From positions 186,001-250,000 of the forward strand of contig NZ_JAUSUW010000005.1 in assembly GCF_030814435.1 (NCBI RefSeq): 64,000 nt of DNA, given 5' to 3'. Of this stretch, positions 10,847 through 20,962 are shown in pieces (the first letter of the stretch is position 1; the number at the start of each line of letters is the position of its first letter). The stretch comes from Peteryoungia aggregata LMG 23059. GTDB lineage: Bacteria > Pseudomonadota > Alphaproteobacteria > Rhizobiales > Rhizobiaceae. The notes beneath the pieces were generated by a model. That model was not told where the DNA came from, made no database searches, and was given only the letters and a program-made list of their open reading frames with translations. The position numbers were made by a program, and so were the translations under genes.

Positions 10847-10860
10847 TTGATCGCGATCAA
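10847..10860. promoter_or_regulatory. Perfect FNR/FixK-type box
   Basis: TTGATCGCGATCAA is a perfect 14-base palindrome and an exact match to the anaerobox TTGAT-N4-ATCAA bound by FNR, FixK and FnrN. It lies in the intergenic region between rutA and sufA, about 70 bases further out than the RutR-like site and 225 bases from the sufA start. A chance match to the ten fixed bases is expected roughly once per megabase. No matching -10 element at ideal spacing was obvious in either direction, so the target gene is uncertain. Confidence 0.5.
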
Positions 10861-10909
10861 GGGAGGCTCGGCCGCTGTTGACCACCCAACCTCCTGATAA
10901 AAGGCAAGT

Positions 10910-10925
10910 TTTAGAATGTTCCGGC
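10910..10925. promoter_or_regulatory. Weak Irr/ICE-like iron box upstream of sufA
   Basis: The left half TTTAGAA is perfect against the ICE motif TTTAGAA-NN-TTCTAAA, and the right half keeps only TTC. Rhizobial suf genes are known to be iron-regulated through RirA and Irr, so a separate sufA unit could need its own site. The match is incomplete and 160 bases from the start codon. Confidence 0.25.
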
Positions 10926-11084
10926 ATTGCCCATGGATTGATCATCGTCAGTTGACGCGATTGGAACCGTTCGATTTCGGGCACCGCCGGCAGTGCCTAA
11001 GCTATTGAACGTGTGAGGCGTGTCCCTTACATTGCAGTTCAGAAACGCCGGACCTTGAACCCGGTTGTCGTGGAGACTGTGCCG

Positions 11085-11471
11085 ATGGGCTTTCAAGTGA
11101 TGACGCTGAGCGATGCGGCTGCCGCACGCGTCAAGGCGATCGTGGGAAACTCGGCTCCAGATGCCAAGGGCGTCCGGGTCGGGATCAAGAAGGGCGGCTG
11201 CGCCGGGATGGAATACACCATCGATCTGGTGACGGAGCCCAATCCCAAGGATGACCGCATCGAGAAGGACGGCGCGACCGTCTGGATAGATCCGGCAGCA
11301 GTCCTCTACCTGCTCGGCACCGAGATGGGCTTCGAAACGACGACGCTTCGCTCCGGTTTCACCTTCCACAACCCGAACCAGACCTCGGCCTGCGGCTGTG
11401 GCGAATCGGTGGAACTGAAGGCTGCGGATTTGACCGAACTCGCGCGGCAGCGCCAGGTGACCCCTGCCTGA
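11085..11471 (+). CDS. sufA: A-type Fe-S carrier SufA/IscA family
   Basis: 128-residue A-type carrier protein that accepts Fe-S clusters from the scaffold and passes them on. The three conserved cysteines are C39 in GGCAGMEY and C103/C105 in ACGCGES. The start at 11085 (MGFQVMTLSDAA) follows TGGAGACTGTGCC; an ORF start at 11013 would add 24 residues not typical of the family. In related genomes sufA directly follows sufT; here the rut operon separates them by more than 4 kb, so sufA must have its own promoter. Confidence 0.93.
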   Translation: MGFQVMTLSDAAAARVKAIVGNSAPDAKGVRVGIKKGGCAGMEYTIDLVTEPNPKDDRIEKDGATVWIDPAAVLYLLGTEMGFETTTLRSGFTFHNPNQTSACGCGESVELKAADLTELARQRQVTPA

Positions 11472-11610
11472 AGGGCTCAGCCGCCCTCCACGTGAAAACA
11501 TCATCTTCGAATGACGTCTGCGAACCATCAAGGAGATGGTTCGTGTGTTTTTTGCTGAGATTCAAAAAAATATCTTGCGAAAACCGCCGCCAGGTCCATA
11601 AACTGCAGTT

Positions 11611-12060
11611 ATGGATACCAGTGACCGCAAAATCATCGATCTGCTGGCGGAAGACGCCCGCCGGTCGCTCGCCAGCATCGGGGATGTCGTAGGGCTTTCT
11701 CCCTCTGCCGTCAATGAACGCATCCGGCGGCTTGTCGCCGCCGGCGCCATTCGCCGTTTCACTCTGGAAGTCGATCCGGTGGCGATTGGCCTGCCGATCA
11801 CCGCCTTCATGCTGGTGACCTTGCCACAGGATACGGAGCAGGCGGCATTTCGAGCCTATGCTGAGGCTCACCCTTCCGTGCTGGAGTGTCATCACGTAAC
11901 GGGAGGCTGGTCTTACATGCTCAAGATCCGCACCGCCGACCTCACCGGCATCGAGACGTTTCTGGCAGATCTCAAGGGCGAACGCCTGATCGCACGCAGT
12001 GAAACGATGATCGCCCTATCGACGGCCAGCGAGCGAAGCTACGTCATCGGCGGAGAGTGA
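11611..12060 (+). CDS. Lrp/AsnC-family transcriptional regulator
   Basis: 149-residue regulator with an N-terminal winged HTH (SLASIGDVVGLSPSAVNERI) and a C-terminal ligand-binding RAM domain (LECHHVTGGWSYMLKI). These proteins sense amino acids. The next gene, a LysE-type exporter, starts 1 base after its stop, so the pair is probably one transcript and the regulator may control export of an amino acid. The ATG at 11611 has no strong ribosome-binding site. Confidence 0.9.
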   Translation: MDTSDRKIIDLLAEDARRSLASIGDVVGLSPSAVNERIRRLVAAGAIRRFTLEVDPVAIGLPITAFMLVTLPQDTEQAAFRAYAEAHPSVLECHHVTGGWSYMLKIRTADLTGIETFLADLKGERLIARSETMIALSTASERSYVIGGE

Positions 12061-12061
12061 C

Positions 12062-12691
12062 GTGGACGCGCTGCTCTTCGGCAAGGGATTGGTGCTCGGC
12101 GTTGCCATTGCCGCGCCGCTCGGGCCGATCGGCGCCCTTTGCATCAACCGGACGCTGGAGCGCGGTTTTTGGGCCGGCGTGGCTGGTGGTCTCGGCACGG
12201 CACTGGCCGATGGCGTCTATGCCATGTTTGCGGCCGCAGGCTTCACGGCTGTCGGATCCCTCCTCGGATGGATTGAGCTGCCTCTGCAACTGTTGGGCGG
12301 CCTCTTTCTGATCTATCTCGGTATCAACGGGCTGAAGCCACGCCCGCCCGCTTCTGCGGCCTCGGTCGCGGCCCGCGGTCTGATCGCCACGACGGTTGCA
12401 ACTTTCCTTCTGACGATTGCCAACCCGGCGACGATCCTCTCGTTCGCGGCGATCTTTGCGGGGTTGGGACTGGCTGCAGGGCAAAGTGGTGCCAGTGCCG
12501 CTCTCCTCGTGGCGGGCGTCTTCCTCGGCTCGCTGGGCTGGTGGTTCTTTCTGAGCGGTGTCGTCGCCCTGATGCGCGACAGACTGCCGGCGCGTTTCAC
12601 GGCTTTCGTCGGGTTGGTTTCGGCAGGCATCCTGATTGCCTTCGGGCTTGGCGCACTTCTGCTCGCCTTGCTCGCATTCCTGCGTGGTTGA
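12062..12691 (+). CDS. LysE-family amino-acid exporter
   Basis: 209-residue inner-membrane protein with about six hydrophobic segments, starting at a GTG (12062) 1 base after the Lrp gene. Its N-terminal stretch LGVAIAAPLGPIGALCINRTL is the LysE/RhtB signature. It probably exports an amino acid or similar small molecule; the substrate cannot be read from sequence. Coupling to the Lrp regulator supports amino-acid-dependent control. Confidence 0.9.
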   Translation: MDALLFGKGLVLGVAIAAPLGPIGALCINRTLERGFWAGVAGGLGTALADGVYAMFAAAGFTAVGSLLGWIELPLQLLGGLFLIYLGINGLKPRPPASAASVAARGLIATTVATFLLTIANPATILSFAAIFAGLGLAAGQSGASAALLVAGVFLGSLGWWFFLSGVVALMRDRLPARFTAFVGLVSAGILIAFGLGALLLALLAFLRG

Positions 12692-12843
12692 CGCGCAGAG
12701 GCTGCGCCAGGGATGTCCGCCTCTGTGGCGGCGGCGGGAAAGCTAACAAATCCCTTGGAAATCTAATGTTTACTCCGCCGGACGGGTGTCGCCTGTGTTA
12801 GACATGAGAACCGCGAAGGCGGGTGTTTGTCTCGGGGGTGACA

Positions 12844-13584
12844 ATGTCAGATAGGCGAGCCACGGCCAATGCGATGTTCGATTTCATCACCGAGTCGTCG
12901 CATGCGCGAGACAATGAAGAGGTTCTCGCGAGTTTGGGCAAGGCCGCCATGGTCTTCGGCATGGACTGTTACGCCATTTCCGGCATTCCCTTGCCGAACG
13001 AGCGCATAGACCCCTATTTCATGCTGAACGCCTGGCCCGAGGGCTGGTTCGAGCGCTATGTGCGCGAAAACTACGTCCATGTCGACCCGGTGATACACCG
13101 CACGAAGATGTCGGACGAGGCCTTTGTCTGGTCGGAGGCTCTGTCCGGCAAGCCTTTGAGCCGAGCGGCGAAGCGGGTCATGAACGAGGCAACCGAATTC
13201 GGCATGATGGACGGCTACAGCGTTCCGTTGCATTCCGTCGGTGGCTTCCAGGCAATCGTCACCTTCGGTGCCCGCAAGGTTGACCTGTCGGACGAGCAGC
13301 GCGGGGCGCTTCACATCATTTCAATCTATGCGCACAATCGGTTGCGCACATTTTTGGCCGAGGCAACCGACAGGAGGGCTGCTGCTGCCGTCAAGGTCAG
13401 TCCGCGCGAACGAGAGGTGATCCTCTGGTGTTCTGCCGGCAAGACCAATTGGGAGATCGGCCAAATTCTTGGAATTTCTGAGAAAACTGTCCAACACGAG
13501 ATTGCCTCCGCCAGCCGCAAATTGAACTCCGTGAACCGTGCACAACTGATTGCCGAATCGATTAGGCTAGGAATAATCAGATAA
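12844..13584 (+). CDS. LuxR-family autoinducer-binding regulator
   Basis: 246-residue quorum-sensing regulator with an N-terminal autoinducer-binding domain and a C-terminal LuxR HTH (SPREREVILWCSAGKTNWEI, then ISEKTVQHEI). All six ligand-pocket residues conserved in TraR/LuxR are present at identical spacing: W68, Y72, D81, P82, W96, G124. It should therefore bind an acyl-homoserine lactone. The start at 12844 (MSDRRATAN) follows a G-rich ribosome-binding site. The luxI-type synthase gene begins 71 bases downstream on the same strand, making a complete signalling pair. Confidence 0.93.
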   Translation: MSDRRATANAMFDFITESSHARDNEEVLASLGKAAMVFGMDCYAISGIPLPNERIDPYFMLNAWPEGWFERYVRENYVHVDPVIHRTKMSDEAFVWSEALSGKPLSRAAKRVMNEATEFGMMDGYSVPLHSVGGFQAIVTFGARKVDLSDEQRGALHIISIYAHNRLRTFLAEATDRRAAAAVKVSPREREVILWCSAGKTNWEIGQILGISEKTVQHEIASASRKLNSVNRAQLIAESIRLGIIR

Positions 13585-13602
13585 ATAGGCTGAACGGCCT
13601 AT
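13585..13602. promoter_or_regulatory. 18-base dyad, candidate lux box upstream of luxI
   Basis: Perfect inverted repeat ATAGGC-tgaacg-GCCTAT begins directly after the luxR stop codon and ends 53 bases before the luxI start. Size and symmetry fit a LuxR-family operator (18-20 base dyads). It could instead be a weak hairpin in the luxR 3' end; there is no T-run after it, which argues against a terminator. Confidence 0.45.
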
Positions 13603-13655
13603 ATTGAAATTCGCGCGCATGTCGCACTGTCGCCTAAGGTTTTTTGGGGGTAGAC

Positions 13656-14357
13656 ATGCTGGCGACAATCCTGGGCGCGGATGCGCACGACCATGCGTTG
13701 ATCATGGAACAGGTGTGGCGCTTCCGTCATCACCAGTTTGTCGAAAGACTCGGATGGGAGGCGTGCCGACGTAGCGACGATCGCGAGATCGATCAGTTCG
13801 ATGGTGACGAGGCGATACATCTGCCTTTGATCGTCGACGGAGCCGTCGTCGGCTATAGCCGCCTCCTGCCGACCACGCGTCCGCATCTCTTGTCGGATGT
13901 CTATCCGCATCTCATGGATGGGGCCGACTGGCCGCGTGGCGCAAGAATTTTCGAATGGACCCGCTGCATTTCTGAGGTGTCGGAACGCAGGATTTCCTCT
14001 GTTCCGATCTCCAACATCCTGATGACGGGTGTGATGGAATACTGCCTCGTAGCCGGGATCGAGACGCTTGTTGTCGAGACCCATCCGAAGCTGGTGAACC
14101 TTCTCGTCAGCACAGGCTGGGAGGTGATGCCACTGGCGGCGCCGAGCGTGCTGGACGGTTCCCTCATCGTGCCCATCACAGCCAGGCCCTCGCGGGCGGG
14201 CCTTCTCAGACATCATGAGCTTTACGGCATCAACGGTAGCGTGCTCGATCTCGAACGGGCACCGTGCAATCCGTTTGGACCGGCACCATTGGTCCGGCTT
14301 CCCTTTGCCGATGAGCTGCATGGCTCAGTCAATTATGCCAGAATTGCAGGAGAATGA
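13656..14357 (+). CDS. LuxI-family acyl-homoserine-lactone synthase
   Basis: 233-residue autoinducer synthase that would make an acyl-homoserine lactone from S-adenosylmethionine and an acyl carrier. The invariant residues are all in place: R24, F28, W34, D46, D49, R69 (in YSRLLPTTRP), E100 and R103 (in FEWTRCISE). The start at 13656 (MLATILGADA) follows a GGGGG site; a TTG at 13644 is a less likely start. The acyl chain cannot be predicted from sequence. It follows the luxR gene and is followed 1 base later by a small unknown gene. Confidence 0.93.
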   Translation: MLATILGADAHDHALIMEQVWRFRHHQFVERLGWEACRRSDDREIDQFDGDEAIHLPLIVDGAVVGYSRLLPTTRPHLLSDVYPHLMDGADWPRGARIFEWTRCISEVSERRISSVPISNILMTGVMEYCLVAGIETLVVETHPKLVNLLVSTGWEVMPLAAPSVLDGSLIVPITARPSRAGLLRHHELYGINGSVLDLERAPCNPFGPAPLVRLPFADELHGSVNYARIAGE

Positions 14358-14358
14358 C

Positions 14359-14568
14359 ATGACGGATGGCCAATTCCCATCCTCCGATATCTATGTGCGC
14401 TCGATCGTGCAGGAGCAGGTCAGTAGCCTGCGGGAGATCATCAAGGGGGTGTCGCAGAAGGCGCCGTTGAGCGACGAAACACTGTTTCTCGATCACTTGC
14501 TGCAGATGGTCTCGCTTGCCGCCGCCGCCCAGGGGGCGGAACCCACGCGGCGGGCCAGCAATCGCTAG
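14359..14568 (+). CDS. Small hypothetical protein downstream of luxI
   Basis: 69-residue protein starting MTDGQFPSSDIYVRSIV at an ATG 1 base after the luxI stop, with an AGGAG site inside the end of luxI, so it is probably co-translated. It has one amphipathic helix (EQVSSLREIIKGVSQK), another around FLDHLLQMVSLAAAA, and a basic tail. No known domain is recognised. The tight link suggests a role with the signalling pair, but that is inference. Confidence 0.7.
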   Translation: MTDGQFPSSDIYVRSIVQEQVSSLREIIKGVSQKAPLSDETLFLDHLLQMVSLAAAAQGAEPTRRASNR

Positions 14569-14577
14569 CATCGATTG

Positions 14578-14880
14578 TCAGAAGCCGACGGCTTTCGGTT
14601 GATCGTGTGTTTCAATATCGCATAGCCGAAGCTCGTCGCGGAGAGCCTCGATGGCGCCCAGCAGATACTCTCTGATCTGCTGCGCATTCTCCGGCTCGCT
14701 ATTTAGCCGTGCCACCGCTTCATCGATCTGGATCAGACAGTCTTCGACATAGTCGTTGCCGTTGATGCCATAGATGGCCTTGTCGATGAGTTCGTCCACC
14801 GTGGCCTTCAAACAGGAAGACTGGTCCATGGCCATGGACGAGACCTTGATCCGCAACTGATTGAGTGCTTCGTTGTGCAT
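14578..14880 (-). CDS. Hypothetical protein
   Basis: 100-residue acidic, probably helical protein, convergent with the luxI operon (9 bases between stops). The start at 14880 (MHNEALNQLRIKV) gives the plausible core; the frame is open further upstream to 14943. Distinctive stretches are VDELIDKAIYGINGNDYVED and QQIREYLLGAIEALRDEL. No recognisable family. Could be regulated with quorum sensing because of location, but nothing in the sequence shows it. Confidence 0.55.
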   Translation of the reverse strand: MHNEALNQLRIKVSSMAMDQSSCLKATVDELIDKAIYGINGNDYVEDCLIQIDEAVARLNSEPENAQQIREYLLGAIEALRDELRLCDIETHDQPKAVGF

Positions 14881-15106
14881 GAGACCCCCGGATGCAACCG
14901 CTTGCAACCGAAACATGTAGCCAGAGCCTTCGAGGCGATGCAACCGAAGAATGCGATGATTTCGCGCGCGCGCCGATAATCCGTCGGATACAAGGCGATT
15001 TTATATCGAAAATCGGTGTTTTGCGGCGCCCGGTGTGACCCGTTGGAGGTCGCCAGTCACAGGGGGCATGTGGCATCAGGGTCGCAGGCGGGATGCCAGC
15101 TGCGAA

Positions 15107-15433
15107 TCAATCCTTGACGATCGTCTTGAGCACGTCCCACAGTTCGGCACCGGTTTCCCAGGCTGCGGCGTTCGCCTTGAAGCCGATTTCACCTTGGATA
15201 AGGGAGAGCATCTCGGCAGCAAGGTCCACATTCGAACCGTCACCGAGCCCTGCGTCGCCGGACGGGCGGACCGTGGCCGATACGCCGCCGGATGGAGCGC
15301 TGGTGAATGTGGTTTCCCGTCGATCATAGGAAGGCGTCATCGCGTTCGCGATGTTGCTGGCGGTCGCGGCCACGCGTGTCTGCTGCGCCTGCATACCGGA
15401 AAGCGCAATGCCCGTGATGGCCGCAATGCTCAT
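15107..15433 (-). CDS. Short flagellar rod/hook-family protein
   Basis: 108-residue protein with both ends of the flagellar rod/hook family: the N-terminal Flg_bb_rod motif (GMQAQQTRVAATASNIAN) and a C-terminal Flg_bbr_C-like helix (DLAAEMLSLIQGEIGFKANA). The middle domain of full-size FlgB/FlgC/FlgG proteins is missing, so it is a minimal version. It stands alone, away from any flagellar gene in the window. It could be a rod accessory part or a paralogue with another role. Confidence 0.75.
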   Translation of the reverse strand: MSIAAITGIALSGMQAQQTRVAATASNIANAMTPSYDRRETTFTSAPSGGVSATVRPSGDAGLGDGSNVDLAAEMLSLIQGEIGFKANAAAWETGAELWDVLKTIVKD

Positions 15434-15562
15434 GATCGTCTCCCAAACGCTGGAGACCAGACAATAGCGGTCGAAGATTAGCGCGAGGTGAAGAGCGAGG
15501 GTGGACGGAGTCCTGAAGGTGCCTGCACGCCTGTGCCAAATTGAAACGGATTGGGTGGTCGG

Positions 15563-15597
15563 TTGAAAACAGAAACGCCGTCCTCTCGGACGGCGTT
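15563..15597 (-). terminator. Intrinsic terminator after gcvP
   Basis: Perfect 10-base stem AACGCCGTCC-tctc-GGACGGCGTT followed on the minus strand by TTCTGTTTTC. It lies 25 bases beyond the gcvP stop and would end the gcvT-H-P transcript. Confidence 0.85.
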
Positions 15598-15621
15598 CCA
15601 GCTGGCAGAAAGCGTGACCGC

Positions 15622-18479
<2,858 letters not shown>

Positions 18480-18480
<1 letters not shown>

Positions 18481-18842
18481 TACGCAATCAGCTCCTTATA
18501 GGCGGCTTCGTCGAGCAGGGCGTCGGCGTCAGCGGGATTGGCGAGCTTGAGCTTGAAGAACCAGGCGGAACCTTCCGGATCGGAATTGACCAGCGAGGGA
18601 TCATCGACGATCGCCTGGTTGATCTCGACGATTTCGCCATCGAGCGGGCAGTAGACGTCGGAGGCTGCCTTGACGCTTTCGACGGTCGCTGCACCCGCAT
18701 CCTTCTTGAAGCTTGAGCCTTCCTCCGGCAGTTCGACGAAGACGAGATCGCCGAGCTGGCCGGCGGCATGGGTGGTTATGCCGACGGTCGCGATATCGCC
18801 TTCGATCTTCAGCCATTCGTGTTCGGGGGTGAATTTCAGCAT
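18480..18842 (-). CDS. gcvH: Glycine cleavage system H protein
   Basis: 120-residue lipoyl carrier protein that shuttles the aminomethyl group between the P, T and L proteins. The lipoylated lysine lies in [19 protein letters not shown], and the N-terminus [11 protein letters not shown] is typical. Sits between gcvT and gcvP and is coupled to gcvP by TAATG. A repeat element occupies the gap to gcvT. Confidence 0.96.
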
Positions 18843-18877
18843 GGTTTGTTCCTCTCGTGTGCTTGTTCGTTGGTGGT

Positions 18878-18948
18878 GCCCCTCATCCCCCTGCCGGGAC
18901 CTTCTCCCCGTTCACGGGGAGAAGGTGGCGGCAGCCGGATGAGGGGCA
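18878..18948. repeat. Palindromic repeat (family B) between gcvT and gcvH
   Basis: GCCCCTCATCCCCCTGCCGGGAC at the left mirrors GCCGGATGAGGGGC at the right, around an inner hairpin CTTCTCCCCG-ttca-CGGGGAGAAG. The same family is present at 40675-40794 and 43574-43692, and a partial copy sits inside cobN. It would form a strong hairpin in the gcv mRNA. Confidence 0.8.
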
Positions 18949-18960
18949 ATCAAGGTCATG

Positions 18961-20100
18961 TCAGCGTTTGTATGTTGGCGTCACAAAGGGCAGCGCGGTG
19001 ACGGTGAGGGGCAGATACTTGCCACGCACATCAGCAAAAACCTGGTTGCCGGGTTCGGCCATGACGGTGGGCACATAGCCCATGGCGACCGGGCTCTCTG
19101 CGCTTGGGCCAAAGCCACCGGACGACACATGACCGATCTCGGTCTTGCCCTCGGCATCGGCAAACAGCTTTGCCGGCGGGCGCACCGGCGCCTTGCCCTC
19201 GGGCCGCAACCCGACGCGGCGGCGGGAGACGCCATCGTTGAGTTCGGCGAGGATGCGGGCTGCCCCTGGAAAGCCGCCTTCGCGGGCGCCGCCTGTGCGG
19301 CGGACCTTCTGGATGCCCCATTCGATCGAGGCCTCGACCGGCGAGGTCGTCGTGTCGATGTCGTTGCCATAGAGGCAGAGCCCGGCTTCGAGGCGGAGCG
19401 AATCACGCGCGCCGAGACCGATTGCCTGACAGTCCGGCTGGTCGAGCAAAGCCTTGGCGAGATCGGTGGCGCGGTCAGCCGGCACCGAGATCTCGAAACC
19501 GTCTTCGCCGGAATAGCCGGTGCGCGAGACAAGGGCAGGGATGTCGCTCAGAGACAGTTCACGCACATCCATGAATTTCATGGTTACGACGTCGGAATTG
19601 AGCGCCGCAAGTACGGCTTCCGCCTTCGGTCCCTGGAGGGCGAGAAGCGCCCGGTCGTCATGCACGAGAACCTGAACGCCATCAGGCAGCTTTGCCCTGA
19701 GATGCGCGATGTCGGCATCCTTGCAGCCGGCATTGACCACCACCAGCAGGCGTTCGTCGAGGCGCGAAATCATCAGGTCGTCGAGGATGCCGCCGTTGTC
19801 ATCCGTGAAGAAGCCGTAGCGCTGGCGTCCGTCCTTCAAGCCGATGATATCGACGGGAACGAGCGTTTCCAGTGCCTTGGCCGCGTCCTCGTAAGTACCG
19901 GAGGGGGCGACGAGCTCAACCTGTCCCATATGCGAAACGTCGAAGAGACCGGCGGCGGCGCGGGTGTGCAGGTGTTCCTTCAGCACGCCGGCCGGATATT
20001 GCACCGGCATGTCGTAACCGGCAAAGGGCACCATCTTGGCGCCAAGCGACACATGGAAATCATAAAGGGGGGTGCGTTTCAGTTGGGTCTGATCGTCCAA
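18961..20100 (-). CDS. gcvT: Aminomethyltransferase (T-protein)
   Basis: 379-residue tetrahydrofolate-dependent T-protein of the glycine cleavage system; it releases ammonia from the aminomethyl-lipoyl group and forms methylene-THF. It begins DDQTQLKRTPLYDFHVSLGA, with GAKMVPFAGYDMPVQYP and SRTGYSGEDGFEIS further in. The start codon is TTG at 20100, supported by a GGAGG site 7-8 bases upstream and by the absence of a better in-frame ATG. It is the first gene behind the glycine riboswitch. Confidence 0.95.
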   Translation of the reverse strand: MDDQTQLKRTPLYDFHVSLGAKMVPFAGYDMPVQYPAGVLKEHLHTRAAAGLFDVSHMGQVELVAPSGTYEDAAKALETLVPVDIIGLKDGRQRYGFFTDDNGGILDDLMISRLDERLLVVVNAGCKDADIAHLRAKLPDGVQVLVHDDRALLALQGPKAEAVLAALNSDVVTMKFMDVRELSLSDIPALVSRTGYSGEDGFEISVPADRATDLAKALLDQPDCQAIGLGARDSLRLEAGLCLYGNDIDTTTSPVEASIEWGIQKVRRTGGAREGGFPGAARILAELNDGVSRRRVGLRPEGKAPVRPPAKLFADAEGKTEIGHVSSGGFGPSAESPVAMGYVPTVMAEPGNQVFADVRGKYLPLTVTALPFVTPTYKR

Positions 20101-20169
20101 GACGTCGCCTCCGGGTTCGCGCTCGCGCGCTTGCTCAAGTCAGGGCACGGTTGTGCCGGTTCATGAGCC

Positions 20170-20327
20170 CCCTCTGTCCTTGTGCCTGAGATTGTTATCC
20201 CTTCGGCGCGGCCCGCTTTGGAAACGGGCCTCTCTCCAGAGTGCAGTCGACGCCTTGTGGTCCTTTTGCCTGAGAGTTTCCGGGGCGGTTGCTCCTTCGG
20301 CTCCGGATTGAACCGGTATCTCCCAAC
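20170..20327 (-). promoter_or_regulatory. Tandem glycine riboswitch
   Basis: On the minus strand two glycine aptamers stand in tandem. The first holds GGGAGATACCGG, CCGAAGGAGCAA and ACTCTCAGGCAAAAGGACC; the second holds CTCTGGAGAGAGGC, CCGAAGGGATAAC and ATCTCAGGCACAAGGACAGAGG. These match the family's conserved core. The element ends about 70 bases before the gcvT TTG start, near its ribosome-binding site, so glycine should switch on the cleavage operon. Confidence 0.93.
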
Positions 20328-20516
20328 AAGGTCATGCAGGCATTATCCGGCGGCAGGGCAGCTTGGCAAGAGGCTGCGTCGCTCTCGAACAAATAATTGT
20401 CGCTGGAGCGTCGGGTTTTCGTCGGCGCGAACGGGGAGCGCTTGTTCGCCGGCGCGGCATCTCGTCGCTTGGCTTGGGGCGAACATCGCGTTAAAGCAGT
20501 GATCGGAACGGGGACG

Positions 20517-20891
20517 ATGATGAAGCCGAAGGCCAACAGAGCGACGATGTGCCTGCGCATTTTCTGCGCCATGGTCTTCCTGTCGATCGGCTTTGGTCAT
20601 CGCATGCCGGCCGCATTTGCAGCCGACACACAGTCGGTTGCCTATGCGCTGCCGGATGGCACCTTTGCCGATCTCTGTGTTGCCGATCAGGGCCAGAAGC
20701 ACGCCACGCCGATCTCGGATTGTGAAGCCTGCCGTCTTGCCAGTTCGGTGCTTCTGCCGACGCCCCCGGATCACTCTTGGCTCATCAGCCAGTTTGCGAG
20801 CCTGGATCCGATCGCGCCGCCCCAATCACCGGATCGCCTCCGCCATCTCCTCGATCGCCCGCGCTTGCGTGGCCCGCCGCTCTCCGTCTGA
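20517..20891 (+). CDS. DUF2946-like secreted protein
   Basis: 124-residue protein with a signal peptide (ICAMVFLSIGFGHRMPAAFA), two conserved cysteines in SDCEACRLASS, and a proline/arginine-rich tail. The CxxC arrangement and placement just before a copper-chaperone gene resemble DUF2946-type proteins found in copper loci. The start at 20517 (MMKPKANR) is at a tandem ATG after GGAACGGGGACG. It is 71 bases upstream of the YcnI/PCuAC gene. Family assignment is tentative. Confidence 0.7.
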   Translation: MMKPKANRATMCLRIFCAMVFLSIGFGHRMPAAFAADTQSVAYALPDGTFADLCVADQGQKHATPISDCEACRLASSVLLPTPPDHSWLISQFASLDPIAPPQSPDRLRHLLDRPRLRGPPLSV

Positions 20892-20962
20892 TCGCTTTCA
20901 TCCGTAGACGAAGACAGACGAATGCCGACGGCCAGCATGGACCGCGGCCAGGAGAGACACCC

